Of a DNA stretch of 64,000 nucleotides, positions 1-8,874 are shown in pieces. Location: the NCBI RefSeq assembly GCF_000300005.1, contig NC_018691.1:1922001-1986000 (forward strand). Direction: 5' to 3'. This DNA is from Alloalcanivorax dieselolei B5. GTDB lineage: Bacteria > Pseudomonadota > Gammaproteobacteria > Pseudomonadales > Alcanivoracaceae. Made by a program: the position numbers and the translations under genes. A model generated the notes under the pieces. It saw nothing but the letters and a program-made list of their open reading frames with translations. It was not told the DNA's origin and did not search any database. Each line of letters starts with the position of its first letter. The stretch's first letter is position 1.

Positions 1-538
1 ACGGCGCGAAGCCGTCCAGGAACCAGGCGTCCACGGCACTGTGGCAATGCCGCCACTGAGCGGTGGCCTCGCCGTACATCAGCGTGAGGCGCACCCGCGG
101 ATGCAGTTGCAGGCGATGATAGCCGGGGCAGGGTGGTGGGTACTGCCGCTGCAAGGGCGCCGCCAGATCGGCCAGCTCCGGCCAGTGGGCCAGGGCGCGA
201 GCCAGATCCTCAGCGTGCAGGGGATGCTTTTCCACCGACAGCAGATCCAGCAGGGTGTCTTCCGGCGCCAGCCGCAGGAACTGGCGCGTCGCCAACAGCA
301 TGTTCAGGCCGGTACCGAAACCGGTTTCACCGATGACGAAATGCTGCCCGGGACGCAGCGCCCGGAAGCGCTCCTGCAGGCGGTTGCCTTGCAGGAACAC
401 ATAGTCGCTTTCCGCCATGCCGTCCTGACGGGAGAAGTACGGATCATCGAAATCCGTCGCCACCGGCGTGTCCGCCTGCCAATCCAGCCGGGCTGGTTGC
501 AGGGGTTCGAAGTCACGGTCGGATTCGCCGTTGGACAT
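1..538 (-). CDS. mnmC: MnmC, N-terminal part (cut by window edge)
   Basis: 5' part (about 179 codons) of the bifunctional tRNA enzyme that finishes 5-methylaminomethyl-(2-thio)uridine at the wobble position. The visible part belongs to the N-terminal SAM-dependent methyltransferase domain, which acts on the aminomethyl intermediate. Reading back from the ATG at 538 gives a family-typical start: a DDPYFS motif near residue 32, YVFLQGN, the SAM-binding stretch FVIGETGFGTGLN, and DAWFLDGFAP just before the edge. The C-terminal FAD oxidase domain would lie outside. The opposite strand has a 214-codon open frame here, which I regard as a shadow. Confidence 0.9.
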   Translation of the reverse strand, partial: MSNGESDRDFEPLQPARLDWQADTPVATDFDDPYFSRQDGMAESDYVFLQGNRLQERFRALRPGQHFVIGETGFGTGLNMLLATRQFLRLAPEDTLLDLLSVEKHPLHAEDLARALAHWPELADLAAPLQRQYPPPCPGYHRLQLHPRVRLTLMYGEATAQWRHCHSAVDAWFLDGFAP

Positions 539-679
539 GGGCGGAGGCTCTCCTCAGAATTGGGCTTTCGATGGCGCCGGCGAGTTTATCACGATGCGGG
601 TCTGGCGTTTGCCGTGTACGGGGCGCTAGTACGTCATTCGCTGCTAAAGCCGCTTCCCACGGACCGGACTACGAAGCCG

Positions 680-750
680 CTGTAGGAGCTTGCCCTGCAA
701 GCGAATGGGCTCTCCGCCAAAAGATTCGCTTGCAGGGCAAGCTCCTACAG
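680..750. repeat. REP-like inverted pair
   Basis: Two perfect 27-bp inverted copies (680-706 and 724-750) are separated by 17 bp in the mnmC-AEC gap. Each copy begins CTGTAGGAGC, contains a short internal hairpin (GCTTGC/GCAAGC), and ends GCGAAT. The design matches Pseudomonas REPs, which begin GTGGGAGC or GTAGGAGC and end GCGAA. The same unit recurs at about 5.1, 8.75, 13.9, 17.95, 42.9 and 45.5 kb. Nothing else is apparent in the 539-799 gap. Confidence 0.9.
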
Positions 751-799
751 TGACTGCGTAACGCGTTTTTTCGCTGATTTTTGAACTCGGGAGATAGCT

Positions 800-1669
800 T
801 TGATCTGGTCAGTAATGGCACCGGTGGTGGCCTGTGCCGGCGTCGGTTATTTCTGGGGGCGTAGCGGACGTCCCTACGACATTGCCATGGTCAGCACGCT
901 GGTGACCACCGTGGCCACGCCGTGCTTGATCGTCGCTACGTTGGGTAAAACCGGACTGTCGCTGACGGCGCTGATGGAAATGGCCGGGCTCTACGCGGCG
1001 GTGTTCATCGGTACCGCGCTGATCGCCCTGGCGGTGATTCGTATCAGTGGCCGCTCGCCACGGGTGTTCCTGCCGGCAATGTTATTTCCCAACACTGGCA
1101 ATATGGGGCTGCCGCTGTGTTTGCTGGCTTTTGGTGACCATGGTCTGGCCCTGGCGCTGGCCTGGATGATGCTGTCGTCGGTACTGCAATTCTCTTTCGG
1201 GCTGGCGGTGGTCAGCGGCCAGGGGATATCGCGCAAGCTGTTCATGCACCCGATTCTGATATCAGTGGTGATCGCTCTGATCATGGTGATTTTTCGCATC
1301 CACTTACCGGAGTGGCTGTTCAACAGCGTCAGTCTGATTGGCGATCTGGTGATTCCGATGATGTTGATCACGCTGGGCGTGTCCCTGTCGCAACTGCGAG
1401 TCAACGACCTTGGCCCCGGCGCCGCTTTTGCCGTATTACGACTGGGAACAGGATTTGCGCTGGGCTGGCTGATCTGTGAAGTGACTGGCACCGAAGGCAT
1501 GGTGCGCGGCGTCGTGTTGATCCAATCCACCATGCCGGTGGCGGTGTTCAATTACCTATTGGCGCAGACGTACCGCCAGGGCCCGGAACAGGTGGCGGCC
1601 ATGGTCATGTGTTCCACTGCGTTATCATTCGTGACTCTGCCGTTGTTATTGATGGTGGCGATGGGTTAA
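800..1669 (+). CDS. AEC-family (auxin efflux carrier-like) permease
   Basis: Inner-membrane secondary carrier of the AEC (Mem_trans) family. Members export or exchange organic anions such as malonate, but the substrate here cannot be told. The 289-residue protein is hydrophobic throughout, with about 8-10 predicted helices, and carries the family motif NTGNMGLPL near residue 97. The start is taken as TTG at 800 because GGGAG lies at the right distance upstream (789-793). An in-frame ATG at 815 is the alternative. It stands alone between a REP pair and a convergent lipoprotein gene whose stop overlaps its own by 4 bp. Confidence 0.85.
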   Translation: MIWSVMAPVVACAGVGYFWGRSGRPYDIAMVSTLVTTVATPCLIVATLGKTGLSLTALMEMAGLYAAVFIGTALIALAVIRISGRSPRVFLPAMLFPNTGNMGLPLCLLAFGDHGLALALAWMMLSSVLQFSFGLAVVSGQGISRKLFMHPILISVVIALIMVIFRIHLPEWLFNSVSLIGDLVIPMMLITLGVSLSQLRVNDLGPGAAFAVLRLGTGFALGWLICEVTGTEGMVRGVVLIQSTMPVAVFNYLLAQTYRQGPEQVAAMVMCSTALSFVTLPLLLMVAMG

Positions 1670-2262
1670 TCCCGTTCGCTGCTCTGCGCGGCGCGAAATT
1701 CCGCCTGAGCCCGCTTCAGCAATAACAACAGCCAGCGGCTGTTCTGGTCCCGCGAATAGCCCTCGAACAGCAAAAAGTGGTCGCCCATGTGCATCAGCAG
1801 CAGCGCCTGGTCACGACGGTTGCCGTTGTTGTCCAGCCAATGCCAGCGGCTGCTGGCGGTGGCATGGCCTTCCAGATCGAACAGCCGTTCCTCATCCACG
1901 GTGAGCGACAGATCCGGGCGTTGCATCAGGTGGTCCAGGCGCCGTTGCCGCAGTTGACCGTAGCGGCCGGACACTGCCCGTTGTGGCGACATCCGCTCCC
2001 AGCCTCCCGGCATCGGCGCCACCGCCACGGTAACGCGTTCGCGGGCCGGGGCCGGCAGACGGTAACGCCACTGGCGCCGCCGTGGCGCGGTAATCTCGCC
2101 ATCGGCTTCCAGGCCGGCCAGGGTGTCCGGCGTGTGGAAGCGGTGCACGTCCCAGTTCGGGTCGTCGGCCAGCAAACGGGGTGGCGACGAAGTGCGGGTA
2201 ATGTTCTGGCAACCGCTCAATCCCAGGCCGAACAACAGGAAAGTAAAAAAAAGAATCCTCAC
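1666..2262 (-). CDS. Predicted lipoprotein of unknown function
   Basis: No family recognised. From a GTG at 2262 (or 2268) the protein begins with a short signal peptide rich in Phe and Leu and ends it with a lipobox-like LSGC, so it is probably lipidated at the Cys and held in the envelope. The mature part, about 180 residues, is rich in Arg and Trp and has no obvious catalytic motif. An upstream in-frame ATG at 2412 would add about 50 Arg-rich residues before the signal peptide, which argues against it. It is divergent from the histidine kinase gene, so the two may share a regulatory region (about 2263-2438). Confidence 0.7.
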   Translation of the reverse strand: MRILFFTFLLFGLGLSGCQNITRTSSPPRLLADDPNWDVHRFHTPDTLAGLEADGEITAPRRRQWRYRLPAPARERVTVAVAPMPGGWERMSPQRAVSGRYGQLRQRRLDHLMQRPDLSLTVDEERLFDLEGHATASSRWHWLDNNGNRRDQALLLMHMGDHFLLFEGYSRDQNSRWLLLLLKRAQAEFRAAQSSERD

Positions 2263-2438
2263 GGGCACGGTGGTTCCGTCGTTATGGCTGAAGCGCCTAT
2301 GATGACATAGTCGTTCCCGCCGCGACTGCCCGCGGGCGCACAGTGTGCGGCGATGCGTCGTCATCGCCGGTGATGGATGGCACAATGGAACGGCTCGGGA
2401 AGAGCGGAGCACCGGTTGGCCCTGGATGGGAGAAGCGG

Positions 2439-5000
2439 TTGGCCAGTAAAAGAACAGCCTTTCCCGCTATTGCGTTGATGGCGGCGTTGATCACGGTGCC
2501 ATTCGTGTTGTTGGCGCTGTTGATTCTGCAACACCGCCTGGCGGTACACGATAACTACCAACGCATGCTCGGTGATCTTCGCGCTTTCGAGGCCGGTCTG
2601 GCGGTGGCGCCGGTATTGGAGGAAGTCCGGGATCTGGCGGTGGGCATGGTCCATCTGGAATCCGCCGAGTTGAACATTCGCTACCGCGGCGCCCGCGAGC
2701 GGACCGATCAGCGGATCACCGCGTTCTTGGATGCGCTGGTGGCGCTGCCGTCGCCGGGGCTGTTGGATCAGGGCGGCATATTGCGCCGGGAATGGCGCGA
2801 CTCGCCGGTGCGCACCGGCATGTCGGTGGAAGATGTGGCCGGGCCTTTCGATAATGTCGAGCACATCAATGAGCGCCTGTACGCCACCCTGGCGGCGGTG
2901 CTGTATATGTCTGATCTGTCCACCGGCACCCGGCCGCAACCCAGCGAAGCGTTATCGCTGCCGCTCAACGGCTTGCGTGAATTGACACTGCACGTCGGTC
3001 TGATCCGCTCCATCGCCATGTACACCAGTTTGCGCGGCGGCTATCTGAGCGGCGCTGATGCGCTTCGCCTGGAATCCGCCCGCCTCAAACTGGAAGAACA
3101 GATTCTGTTGCTGGACGGGCAGGTACAGGCGCTGGCGGCCCGTGCCGAGGACGCCGCGTTACGGCAGCAGTGGCGGCCGCTACGCGATTCCTTGATGAGC
3201 TATTTACAGTGGGTGGATCAACAACTGGTGGCCACGCCCCGCGTCACCGTGCCTTGGCGTGAAGCTCTGGAGCAGGGCGGCGAGCGGCAGCGGCAGGTGC
3301 ATGAATTCGCCGGGCTCACCGTGGATCTGGCCCGCCGGCTGGTATTGCAGGCTCACCGAAACGCCCGTTACGACACGCTCTGGACCATGGGCGGCATCGC
3401 CCTGCTGTATCTGGTGGTGCTGTTGTTGAGCGGGGTATTTCTGCATTTCACCACCAGGGCCATCCGCGGGCGGGCGGAGCTGCGCGCCAAAAGCCGGTTT
3501 CTGGCACGCATGAGTCACGAAATCCGCACGCCGCTCAACGGTGTGCTCGGATTGGCGGAACTGTTGCGGGAGACCAATCCGTCGCCACGCCAACGGGAGT
3601 ACATTGGCCTGATCGAGAACGCCGGCCGCACCTTGACCACGCTGATCAACGACGTGCTCGACTACGCCAAACTGGAAGCCGGCAAGCTGGAGCTGGAACC
3701 GGGGCCGTTCGACCCGGCGGCGGAACTGAGCGATTGCGCGCGTATGTTCAGTCTACCGGCCAGTGACAACGGCAATCTGATTCTGGTGGACGTGGACCCG
3801 GCCATGCCCTCCCTGGTGATCGGGGATGCGCCCCGGTTGCGTCAGGTATTCACCAATCTGCTGTCCAACGCGGTCAAATTTACCCGCCAGGGCTGGATCC
3901 GCGTCTCCGCCCGCTGTCTCGAGCACGGTGATGACCAAGTGTTGCTGGAATTCGCCGTCAGCGACAGTGGCATGGGCATGAGCCGCGAGGAGCAGAAGCG
4001 GTTATTCCGGCACTTTTCCCAGGCCAGCGCTGCGGTGACGCGACAATTCGGCGGCACCGGCCTGGGGCTTTCCATCAGCCAGGAACTGGTACGGCTGATG
4101 GGCGGCGAGATTCATGTGCGCAGTGCTCTGGGCAAGGGCTCCCGGTTCCGCTTTCGCATCCGCCTGCCGATCTCGGCGCTGCCGGTGCCAATGGCGGAAA
4201 TCCCCATGCGGCCGGCGCTGATGTGGGATCGCAGCGGGAATCTGGCGGCGCTGTTGAAAGGGGACCCGCGCTTCCAGTCGGTACGGATACTGGATTCGCT
4301 GGCGTCGTTGTCGGCATTGCCGGTGGATAGGGACACACCGCTGCTGATCAACGGGGTACGCGACAGCGCGCAACTGGACAGTGCTCTGCAGGCGATCCGG
4401 CGCAGCGGTGCCGGTCTCCAGGTGGTGGTGTTGTGCGGCATGCGGCAAAGCGATGATCTCAGCATGCGGGACGACGTAACCCTGGTGCGCCGCTCGGTGC
4501 TCAGTGTCAGTGAGCTGCAGGAGCTGCTGTGTGATCGGGATGGTGCGGCGGCACCCTTGTCATCCCGTGCGTCCGGAGAGGAAGGGCGGGGGCTGCGGGT
4601 GCTGGTGGCGGAGGACAATCCGGTCAATCAGATGGTGACGCGGGGCTATCTGCAGCGGCTGGGCGTGCCGGCGCCGCATCTGGCCGATGACGGTGCCCAG
4701 GCGTTGCAGGCCTTCACCACCGCCGCCGGCGGCTTCCGGCTGGTATTGATGGACCTGGACATGCCGGTGATGGACGGCTTCACCAGTGCCCGCCGGATGC
4801 GGGAGCTGGAACGGGAACAAGGCTGGCCGCCAACGGTGATCCTGGCGCTGAGCGCCCATATTCTGCCGGAATACGCGGACCGGCTGCGGGACGCCGGCAT
4901 GGACGGCCAGCTGATCAAACCGCTGACGTTGAGCGCGCTACAATCGGCATTACAACACTACCTGGGTGGTGTGTCTTCCGGCCTGACAGACCGGCCTTGA
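2439..5000 (+). CDS. Hybrid sensor histidine kinase with receiver domain
   Basis: Membrane signal-transduction kinase of about 853 residues. Order: TM1 (about 9-31), a periplasmic helical sensor region (about 35-310), TM2 (about 314-336), HisKA with SHEIRTPLNG (His360), HATPase with NLLSNAVKFT, DSGMGM and GGTGLGLSI, a linker with a degenerate receiver-like segment, and a C-terminal receiver with EDNPVN, the phosphoacceptor Asp772 in LMDLDMPVMDG, and KPL. I prefer the TTG at 2439, because GGGAG sits 6 bp upstream and TM1 then follows a short basic tail. The frame is open back to a GTG at 2343. The sensor resembles NIT-type all-helical domains only weakly. No partner response regulator lies nearby, so a phosphorelay to a distant HPt protein is likely. 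Confidence 0.88.
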   Translation: MASKRTAFPAIALMAALITVPFVLLALLILQHRLAVHDNYQRMLGDLRAFEAGLAVAPVLEEVRDLAVGMVHLESAELNIRYRGARERTDQRITAFLDALVALPSPGLLDQGGILRREWRDSPVRTGMSVEDVAGPFDNVEHINERLYATLAAVLYMSDLSTGTRPQPSEALSLPLNGLRELTLHVGLIRSIAMYTSLRGGYLSGADALRLESARLKLEEQILLLDGQVQALAARAEDAALRQQWRPLRDSLMSYLQWVDQQLVATPRVTVPWREALEQGGERQRQVHEFAGLTVDLARRLVLQAHRNARYDTLWTMGGIALLYLVVLLLSGVFLHFTTRAIRGRAELRAKSRFLARMSHEIRTPLNGVLGLAELLRETNPSPRQREYIGLIENAGRTLTTLINDVLDYAKLEAGKLELEPGPFDPAAELSDCARMFSLPASDNGNLILVDVDPAMPSLVIGDAPRLRQVFTNLLSNAVKFTRQGWIRVSARCLEHGDDQVLLEFAVSDSGMGMSREEQKRLFRHFSQASAAVTRQFGGTGLGLSISQELVRLMGGEIHVRSALGKGSRFRFRIRLPISALPVPMAEIPMRPALMWDRSGNLAALLKGDPRFQSVRILDSLASLSALPVDRDTPLLINGVRDSAQLDSALQAIRRSGAGLQVVVLCGMRQSDDLSMRDDVTLVRRSVLSVSELQELLCDRDGAAAPLSSRASGEEGRGLRVLVAEDNPVNQMVTRGYLQRLGVPAPHLADDGAQALQAFTTAAGGFRLVLMDLDMPVMDGFTSARRMRELEREQGWPPTVILALSAHILPEYADRLRDAGMDGQLIKPLTLSALQSALQHYLGGVSSGLTDRP

Positions 5001-5031
5001 CGCCGGTATCGCGGCTCGTGAGCCTGGGCAC

Positions 5032-5146
5032 TACGAAGCTCCCACAGGGGCTTCGTAGCATGATCTGTGGGAGCCAGCCTGCTGGCGAATTGGCACCCGA
5101 CGCGGGACATTCGCTTGCAGGCAAGCTTCCCACAGCGGCTTCGTAG
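5032..5146. repeat. Composite REP-like element
   Basis: A hairpin with 9-bp arms CTACGAAGC/GCTTCGTAG (5032-5059) is followed by two REP-like units in inverted orientation (5065-5090 and 5109-5135) and another GCTTCGTAG. The first unit is a variant with CCAGCCTGCTGG as its internal hairpin. It fills the gap between the convergent kinase and oxidoreductase genes, where it could also act as a transcription terminator. Confidence 0.8.
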
Positions 5147-5166
5147 TTCGGCCAGCGAATCGATGC

Positions 5167-6402
5167 TCAGGCTCTAAGCCGCCCCATTCGCAGTCGGCGC
5201 CAGCCTACCACGCCGGCCACTTTCAGCAGCGAACTGAGGCCGCCGGCGTCTGGCAGCGGCGCCTTGCCACGGGCGATACGCCCCAGTTGCAGGGTGTACC
5301 AGGACACTTCCATCATGGCCGCTTCGTCCACCATGCGTACACCGGTGCGGATCGGCTTCACCCGGCAGTCGCGGGCGCGGCCATCCAGCAGGCGCCGGCT
5401 CAAATCCGGTTCCACCACCAGAGGGCGGGCCAGCCCGACCATGTCGGTGGCGCCGTCGGCCAGGGCGCTGTTCATTCCCTCCAGCGTGCGGAAACCGCCG
5501 GTGACCATCAGCGGCACCGTCACCCGTTGCCGCACCTGTTCGGCGTAATCGAGGAAATAGGCCTCGCGGCGGCGGGTGGACTCCTTCACGCCCTGACCGG
5601 CCATGCGCGGCGACTCATAAGTGCCGCCGGAAATCTCGATCAGATCCATGCCCTGTCGTGCCAGCGCCTCCACCACTTGCAGCGATTCGCCTTCCTCGAA
5701 GCCGCCTTGCTGGAAATCGGCGGAGTTGAGCTTGATGGATACCGGGAAGTCGTCGCCGACCCGCGCGCGAATGGCATCGTACACCTCAAGAACAAAGCGA
5801 CGGCGATTCTCGGCGTTGCCGCCGTATTCGTCTTCACGCTGATTGGACAGCGGTGACAGAAACTGACTGACCAGGTAACCGTGGGCGCCGTGAATCTGCA
5901 CGCCAGTGAAACCGGCGTCACGGGCGAGGGCGGCGGATTCGCCAAAGCGGCGCACGATGTCGGCGATTTCGGGTTGCGTCAAAGCCCGCGGCAGATGGAA
6001 GAAACGACCCAGTTTGGGGTCGCTGAACGGCACCGCCGAGGGAGCCACCGCGCCGCGATTGAGCGCCTTCGGGGCCTGTTTGCCGGGATGATTGAGCTGC
6101 ATCCAGATGTGCGTATTCTGCTCGCGCCCGGCCAGTGCCCAACGTTCCAGCAGCCGTTTGTCACGGTTGTTTTCCAGCACCACGTTGCAGGGCTCGCCGA
6201 TGGCGCGACGGTCCACCATGACGTTGCCGGTGACCAGCAGGCCGGTGCCGCCCCGGGCCCATTCGCGGTACAGCCGTACCAGGCGCGGCGTCACCCGGTT
6301 GCCCGGGGTGCCCAGGGTTTCGCTCATCGCCGACTTGCCCAGGCGGTTCTTCAGGGTCGCGCCACAGGGCAGGGGCAGCGGCTGGTCAAGGGTCACGGTC
6401 AT
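5167..6402 (-). CDS. NADH:flavin oxidoreductase, old yellow enzyme family
   Basis: FMN-dependent ene-reductase-type TIM barrel of 411 residues, probably reducing activated C=C bonds with NAD(P)H in the cytoplasm. Seen: HPGKQAP in the first third, the substrate-binding signature HGAHGYLVSQFLSPLSNQR with following DEYGG, SIKLNSAD, and the FMN-phosphate strand VTGGFRT. The start at 6402 (MTVTLDQPLPLP) fits the family and has GGAG upstream. A longer frame reaching 6495 would add a basic unrelated tail. No iron-sulfur or C-terminal Rossmann extension is present, so it is the short OYE form rather than the dienoyl-CoA reductase form. Substrate unknown. Confidence 0.85.
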   Translation of the reverse strand: MTVTLDQPLPLPCGATLKNRLGKSAMSETLGTPGNRVTPRLVRLYREWARGGTGLLVTGNVMVDRRAIGEPCNVVLENNRDKRLLERWALAGREQNTHIWMQLNHPGKQAPKALNRGAVAPSAVPFSDPKLGRFFHLPRALTQPEIADIVRRFGESAALARDAGFTGVQIHGAHGYLVSQFLSPLSNQREDEYGGNAENRRRFVLEVYDAIRARVGDDFPVSIKLNSADFQQGGFEEGESLQVVEALARQGMDLIEISGGTYESPRMAGQGVKESTRRREAYFLDYAEQVRQRVTVPLMVTGGFRTLEGMNSALADGATDMVGLARPLVVEPDLSRRLLDGRARDCRVKPIRTGVRMVDEAAMMEVSWYTLQLGRIARGKAPLPDAGGLSSLLKVAGVVGWRRLRMGRLRA

Positions 6403-6566
6403 CTCGGGACTCCGGTGGATTCGATGGGCCCATGATGCCCATTGCGGCCGGCTTTGCCGCGTCCTCTCGGGCCAAAAGCGGGGCCGATCCGCCATTGGAG
6501 CGGCCCCATTGATCCGTCATAATGCGCTCCCCGAATGGCCGGGCCGAGCACAACCGGGAGCGCCCC

Positions 6567-7298
6567 ATGACCGAGCAACGAGACGACATCTACGCCCAGC
6601 AGCGCGAACGCATCGAACGGTTTTCCTTCGATGAGCGGGTGGTGCGTGTGTTCCCCGACATGATCAAGCGCTCGGTGCCCGGTTACGCCACCAACATCGA
6701 CATGATCGGGGTACTGGCGGCGCGCTACGCCCAGCCGGATACCTGCCTCTATGATCTGGGGTGTTCCCTGGGGGCCGCGACTCTGGCCATGGCGGCCCTG
6801 ACGCCGCCGGACAAAGGCACTCTGGTGGCGGTGGACAACTCCCCGGCGATGATCGAGAAGGCGCGGGATCTGTTGCGGGGCGAGGGTTTGCAGGACCGGG
6901 TCCTTCTGCGTCAGGCGGATGTGGCACGGATGGACTTCGAACCCACCTCGGTGGCGGTGCTCAATTTCACTCTGCAATTCATTCCCCTGGAACAACGCGA
7001 CGCGCTGATTCAACGTCTCGCCGATGCCACCCGCGAGGGCGGCATTCTGGTGCTGTCGGAGAAAATCCGCTTCGAGGACGCCGCCGAGAACGCCCTGCAA
7101 AGCGAGTGGCATCATGCGTTCAAACGCAACAACGGCTATTCGGATCTGGAAATCAGCCAGAAGCGCAGCGCCATCGAGGAAGTGCTGTTGCCGGAAACGC
7201 TGGCCGCCCATGAGGACCGGCTGCGCCGGGCCGGCTACCGCGAGGTGCGGGTCTGGTTCCGCTGCTTCAACTTCATGTCGCTGGTGGCGGTACGTTGA
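6567..7298 (+). CDS. cmoA: Carboxy-S-adenosyl-L-methionine synthase CmoA
   Basis: Converts SAM and prephenate into carboxy-SAM, the donor for wobble-uridine modification (cmo5U34) in several tRNAs. The 243-residue protein has the family's start region ([15 protein letters not shown]), the SAM motif [11 protein letters not shown], and [12 protein letters not shown]. The ATG at 6567 is preceded by GGGAG. It overlaps cmoB by one base, so the two are one transcription and translation unit, the usual arrangement for this pathway. Confidence 0.95.
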   Translation: MTEQRDDIYAQQRERIERFSFDERVVRVFPDMIKRSVPGYATNIDMIGVLAARYAQPDTCLYDLGCSLGAATLAMAALTPPDKGTLVAVDNSPAMIEKARDLLRGEGLQDRVLLRQADVARMDFEPTSVAVLNFTLQFIPLEQRDALIQRLADATREGGILVLSEKIRFEDAAENALQSEWHHAFKRNNGYSDLEISQKRSAIEEVLLPETLAAHEDRLRRAGYREVRVWFRCFNFMSLVAVR

Positions 7299-8266
7299 TG
7301 GAGCGCTATCTGACGGCGTTGGGCGCGGCCCTGCAGCAGCACCTTGGTGACGCGGCGGCGCCGATGCGGGCGCTCAGCCGGGAGCGTCTGGTCGAACGCC
7401 CGCACGGGGATTTGCCGCGCTGGCTGGCGGCTCTGGAGCGGTTGCCGCCGGGGCCGGCGCCCTGTGACTTTGCCAGGGATACGGTGATCATCGGCGCACC
7501 CGGCGCGGCCGGGGACACGGAGACCCTGCGCCAGGGACTCACGGGGCTGATCCCCTGGCGCAAAGGTCCCTTTTGTTTCTTTGGCGAGCACATCGACACC
7601 GAATGGCGGTCGGACTGGAAATGGCAACGGGTGGCGCCGCATCTCAGCGATCTGCGTGGCCGGCGCGTGCTGGATGTGGGTTGTGGCAGTGGCTACCACG
7701 GATGGCGCATGATCGGCGCCGGCGCCGACTGGGTGCTCGGCATCGATCCCACCATTTTGTTCCTGGTGCAGTATCTGGCGGTGCGCCGTTACGCACCGGC
7801 GGCGCCGTTCTCGTTCGCGCCATTGCGGATGGAGGAATTGCCAGCGGCTCTGGAAGCCTTCGACACGGTGTTCTCCATGGGCGTGCTGTACCACCGCCGC
7901 TCGCCACTGGATCACCTGCTGGAGTTGCGTGATGCGTTGCGCCCCGGCGGCGAACTGGTGCTGGAAACCCTGGTGGTGGAAGGCGATGAGCGCACCGTGT
8001 TGATCCCCGAAGGCCGCTATGCCGCCATGCGCAACGTGTTTTTTCTGCCCAGCACCGCCCAGTTGTCGACCTGGCTGCGACGCAGCGGCTTCGATCAGGT
8101 GCGCTGTGTCGATGAGTGCGTCACCACCACCGACGAGCAGCGCGCCACCGAGTGGATGCGCTTTCAGTCTCTGCCCGATTTCCTCGACCCGGACGACCCG
8201 TCCCGCACCCGCGAGGGGCTGCCGGCACCGCGCCGGGCGGTGATGATCGCCCGCCGCGCGCCCTGA
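7298..8266 (+). CDS. cmoB: tRNA U34 carboxymethyltransferase CmoB
   Basis: Transfers the carboxymethyl group from carboxy-SAM to 5-hydroxyuridine at tRNA position 34. At 322 residues it has the family length. Motifs: [21 protein letters not shown], the SAM-binding motif [15 protein letters not shown], and the conserved [16 protein letters not shown]. Its ATG at 7298 overlaps the cmoA stop (TGATG), with an in-frame TTG one codon earlier as a less likely start. Confidence 0.95.
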   Translation: MERYLTALGAALQQHLGDAAAPMRALSRERLVERPHGDLPRWLAALERLPPGPAPCDFARDTVIIGAPGAAGDTETLRQGLTGLIPWRKGPFCFFGEHIDTEWRSDWKWQRVAPHLSDLRGRRVLDVGCGSGYHGWRMIGAGADWVLGIDPTILFLVQYLAVRRYAPAAPFSFAPLRMEELPAALEAFDTVFSMGVLYHRRSPLDHLLELRDALRPGGELVLETLVVEGDERTVLIPEGRYAAMRNVFFLPSTAQLSTWLRRSGFDQVRCVDECVTTTDEQRATEWMRFQSLPDFLDPDDPSRTREGLPAPRRAVMIARRAP

Positions 8267-8357
8267 CCGTTGGCATCTGCCGGGCCGTCCCGGCAGCCAT
8301 GTCAGCGGTGGAACACAGGAGTATCATGGCGCCATTCACCCGGGGTGCGAGGTTGCC

Positions 8358-8669
8358 ATGTTGTCTGTTGTTGTCGTTGCGTTGTCCAGTTCCGCCCTGA
8401 CGCTGATCGTGGTGTCCCTGTGGGGGCATTTCTATTTTCAGCCGAAACTGCGCCGGACCCTGGAAAAAGATATGGAAAAACAGGCGCGCCAGGCCGCCGA
8501 GGTGATCGGCGAAAGCGTGGAAGCGGCGGTCAAGCGCGGCCTCGCCGACGGCCTGCGCAACCTGCCCACTCGGGAAATCCTGGAGGAAACCAGTCGCAGC
8601 CTGGCCCGCTCCGGCAGCGAGATCGTGGGGGAGCGGCTGGGGAAGTTCTTTGGCAAGAAAGAAAGATGA
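8358..8669 (+). CDS. Small single-helix membrane protein
   Basis: 103 residues, family not recognised. One hydrophobic helix (about 3-25) is followed by a charged, amphipathic, probably helical tail (KQARQAAEVIGESVEAAVKRGLADGL) ending in a basic GKFFGKKER. The layout is the same as the 94-residue protein at 11140-11424, and the two may be distant paralogues. It lies downstream of cmoAB and directly before a repeat block. Confidence 0.65.
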   Translation: MLSVVVVALSSSALTLIVVSLWGHFYFQPKLRRTLEKDMEKQARQAAEVIGESVEAAVKRGLADGLRNLPTREILEETSRSLARSGSEIVGERLGKFFGKKER

Positions 8670-8671
8670 AG

Positions 8672-8874
8672 ACAGTTGATAGTGGACAGTGGACAGTTGA
8701 CAGCGAAAACAAGGGGCTGAACTGCTGTGGGAAGCGTGCTTGCAAGCGAATATTGCTAAACGCCTGAGCCACCCCATTCGCTTGCAAGCACGCTTCCCAC
8801 AGCGGCTAAAGATCAGGCTGTTCCGCGATTTTTTTGTTTGCGCTGTCAACTGTCCACTATCAACTGTCAACTGC
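8672..8874. repeat. Inverted pair of five-heptad arrays (family A)
   Basis: Left array 8672-8706: five 7-bp units ACAGTTG, ATAGTGG, ACAGTGG, ACAGTTG, ACAGCGA. Right array 8840-8874: the same type of units in reverse complement. The side facing the spacer carries an A/T tract. The 133-bp spacer holds a complete REP pair. The right array runs into the last codons of the SCP2 gene (stop at 8867). Single or paired copies of the same 35-bp array occur at 24.6, 52.1, 52.2 and 56.2 kb. Confidence 0.9.
8725..8802. repeat. REP-like inverted pair nested inside heptad arrays
   Basis: Two 27-bp inverted units (8725-8751 and 8776-8802) beginning CTGTGGGAAGC and ending AAGCGAAT are separated by 24 bp. This variant has GTGCTTGC where other copies have TTGCCCTG. 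The pair sits in the middle of the heptad-array pair at 8672-8874. Confidence 0.88.

Noticed and set aside
41-685. 214-codon open frame on the plus strand
   Set aside because: It is antisense to mnmC, whose motifs are clear on the minus strand, and it runs into a REP pair. Basic, Arg/Gln-rich composition is typical of shadow frames in GC-rich DNA.
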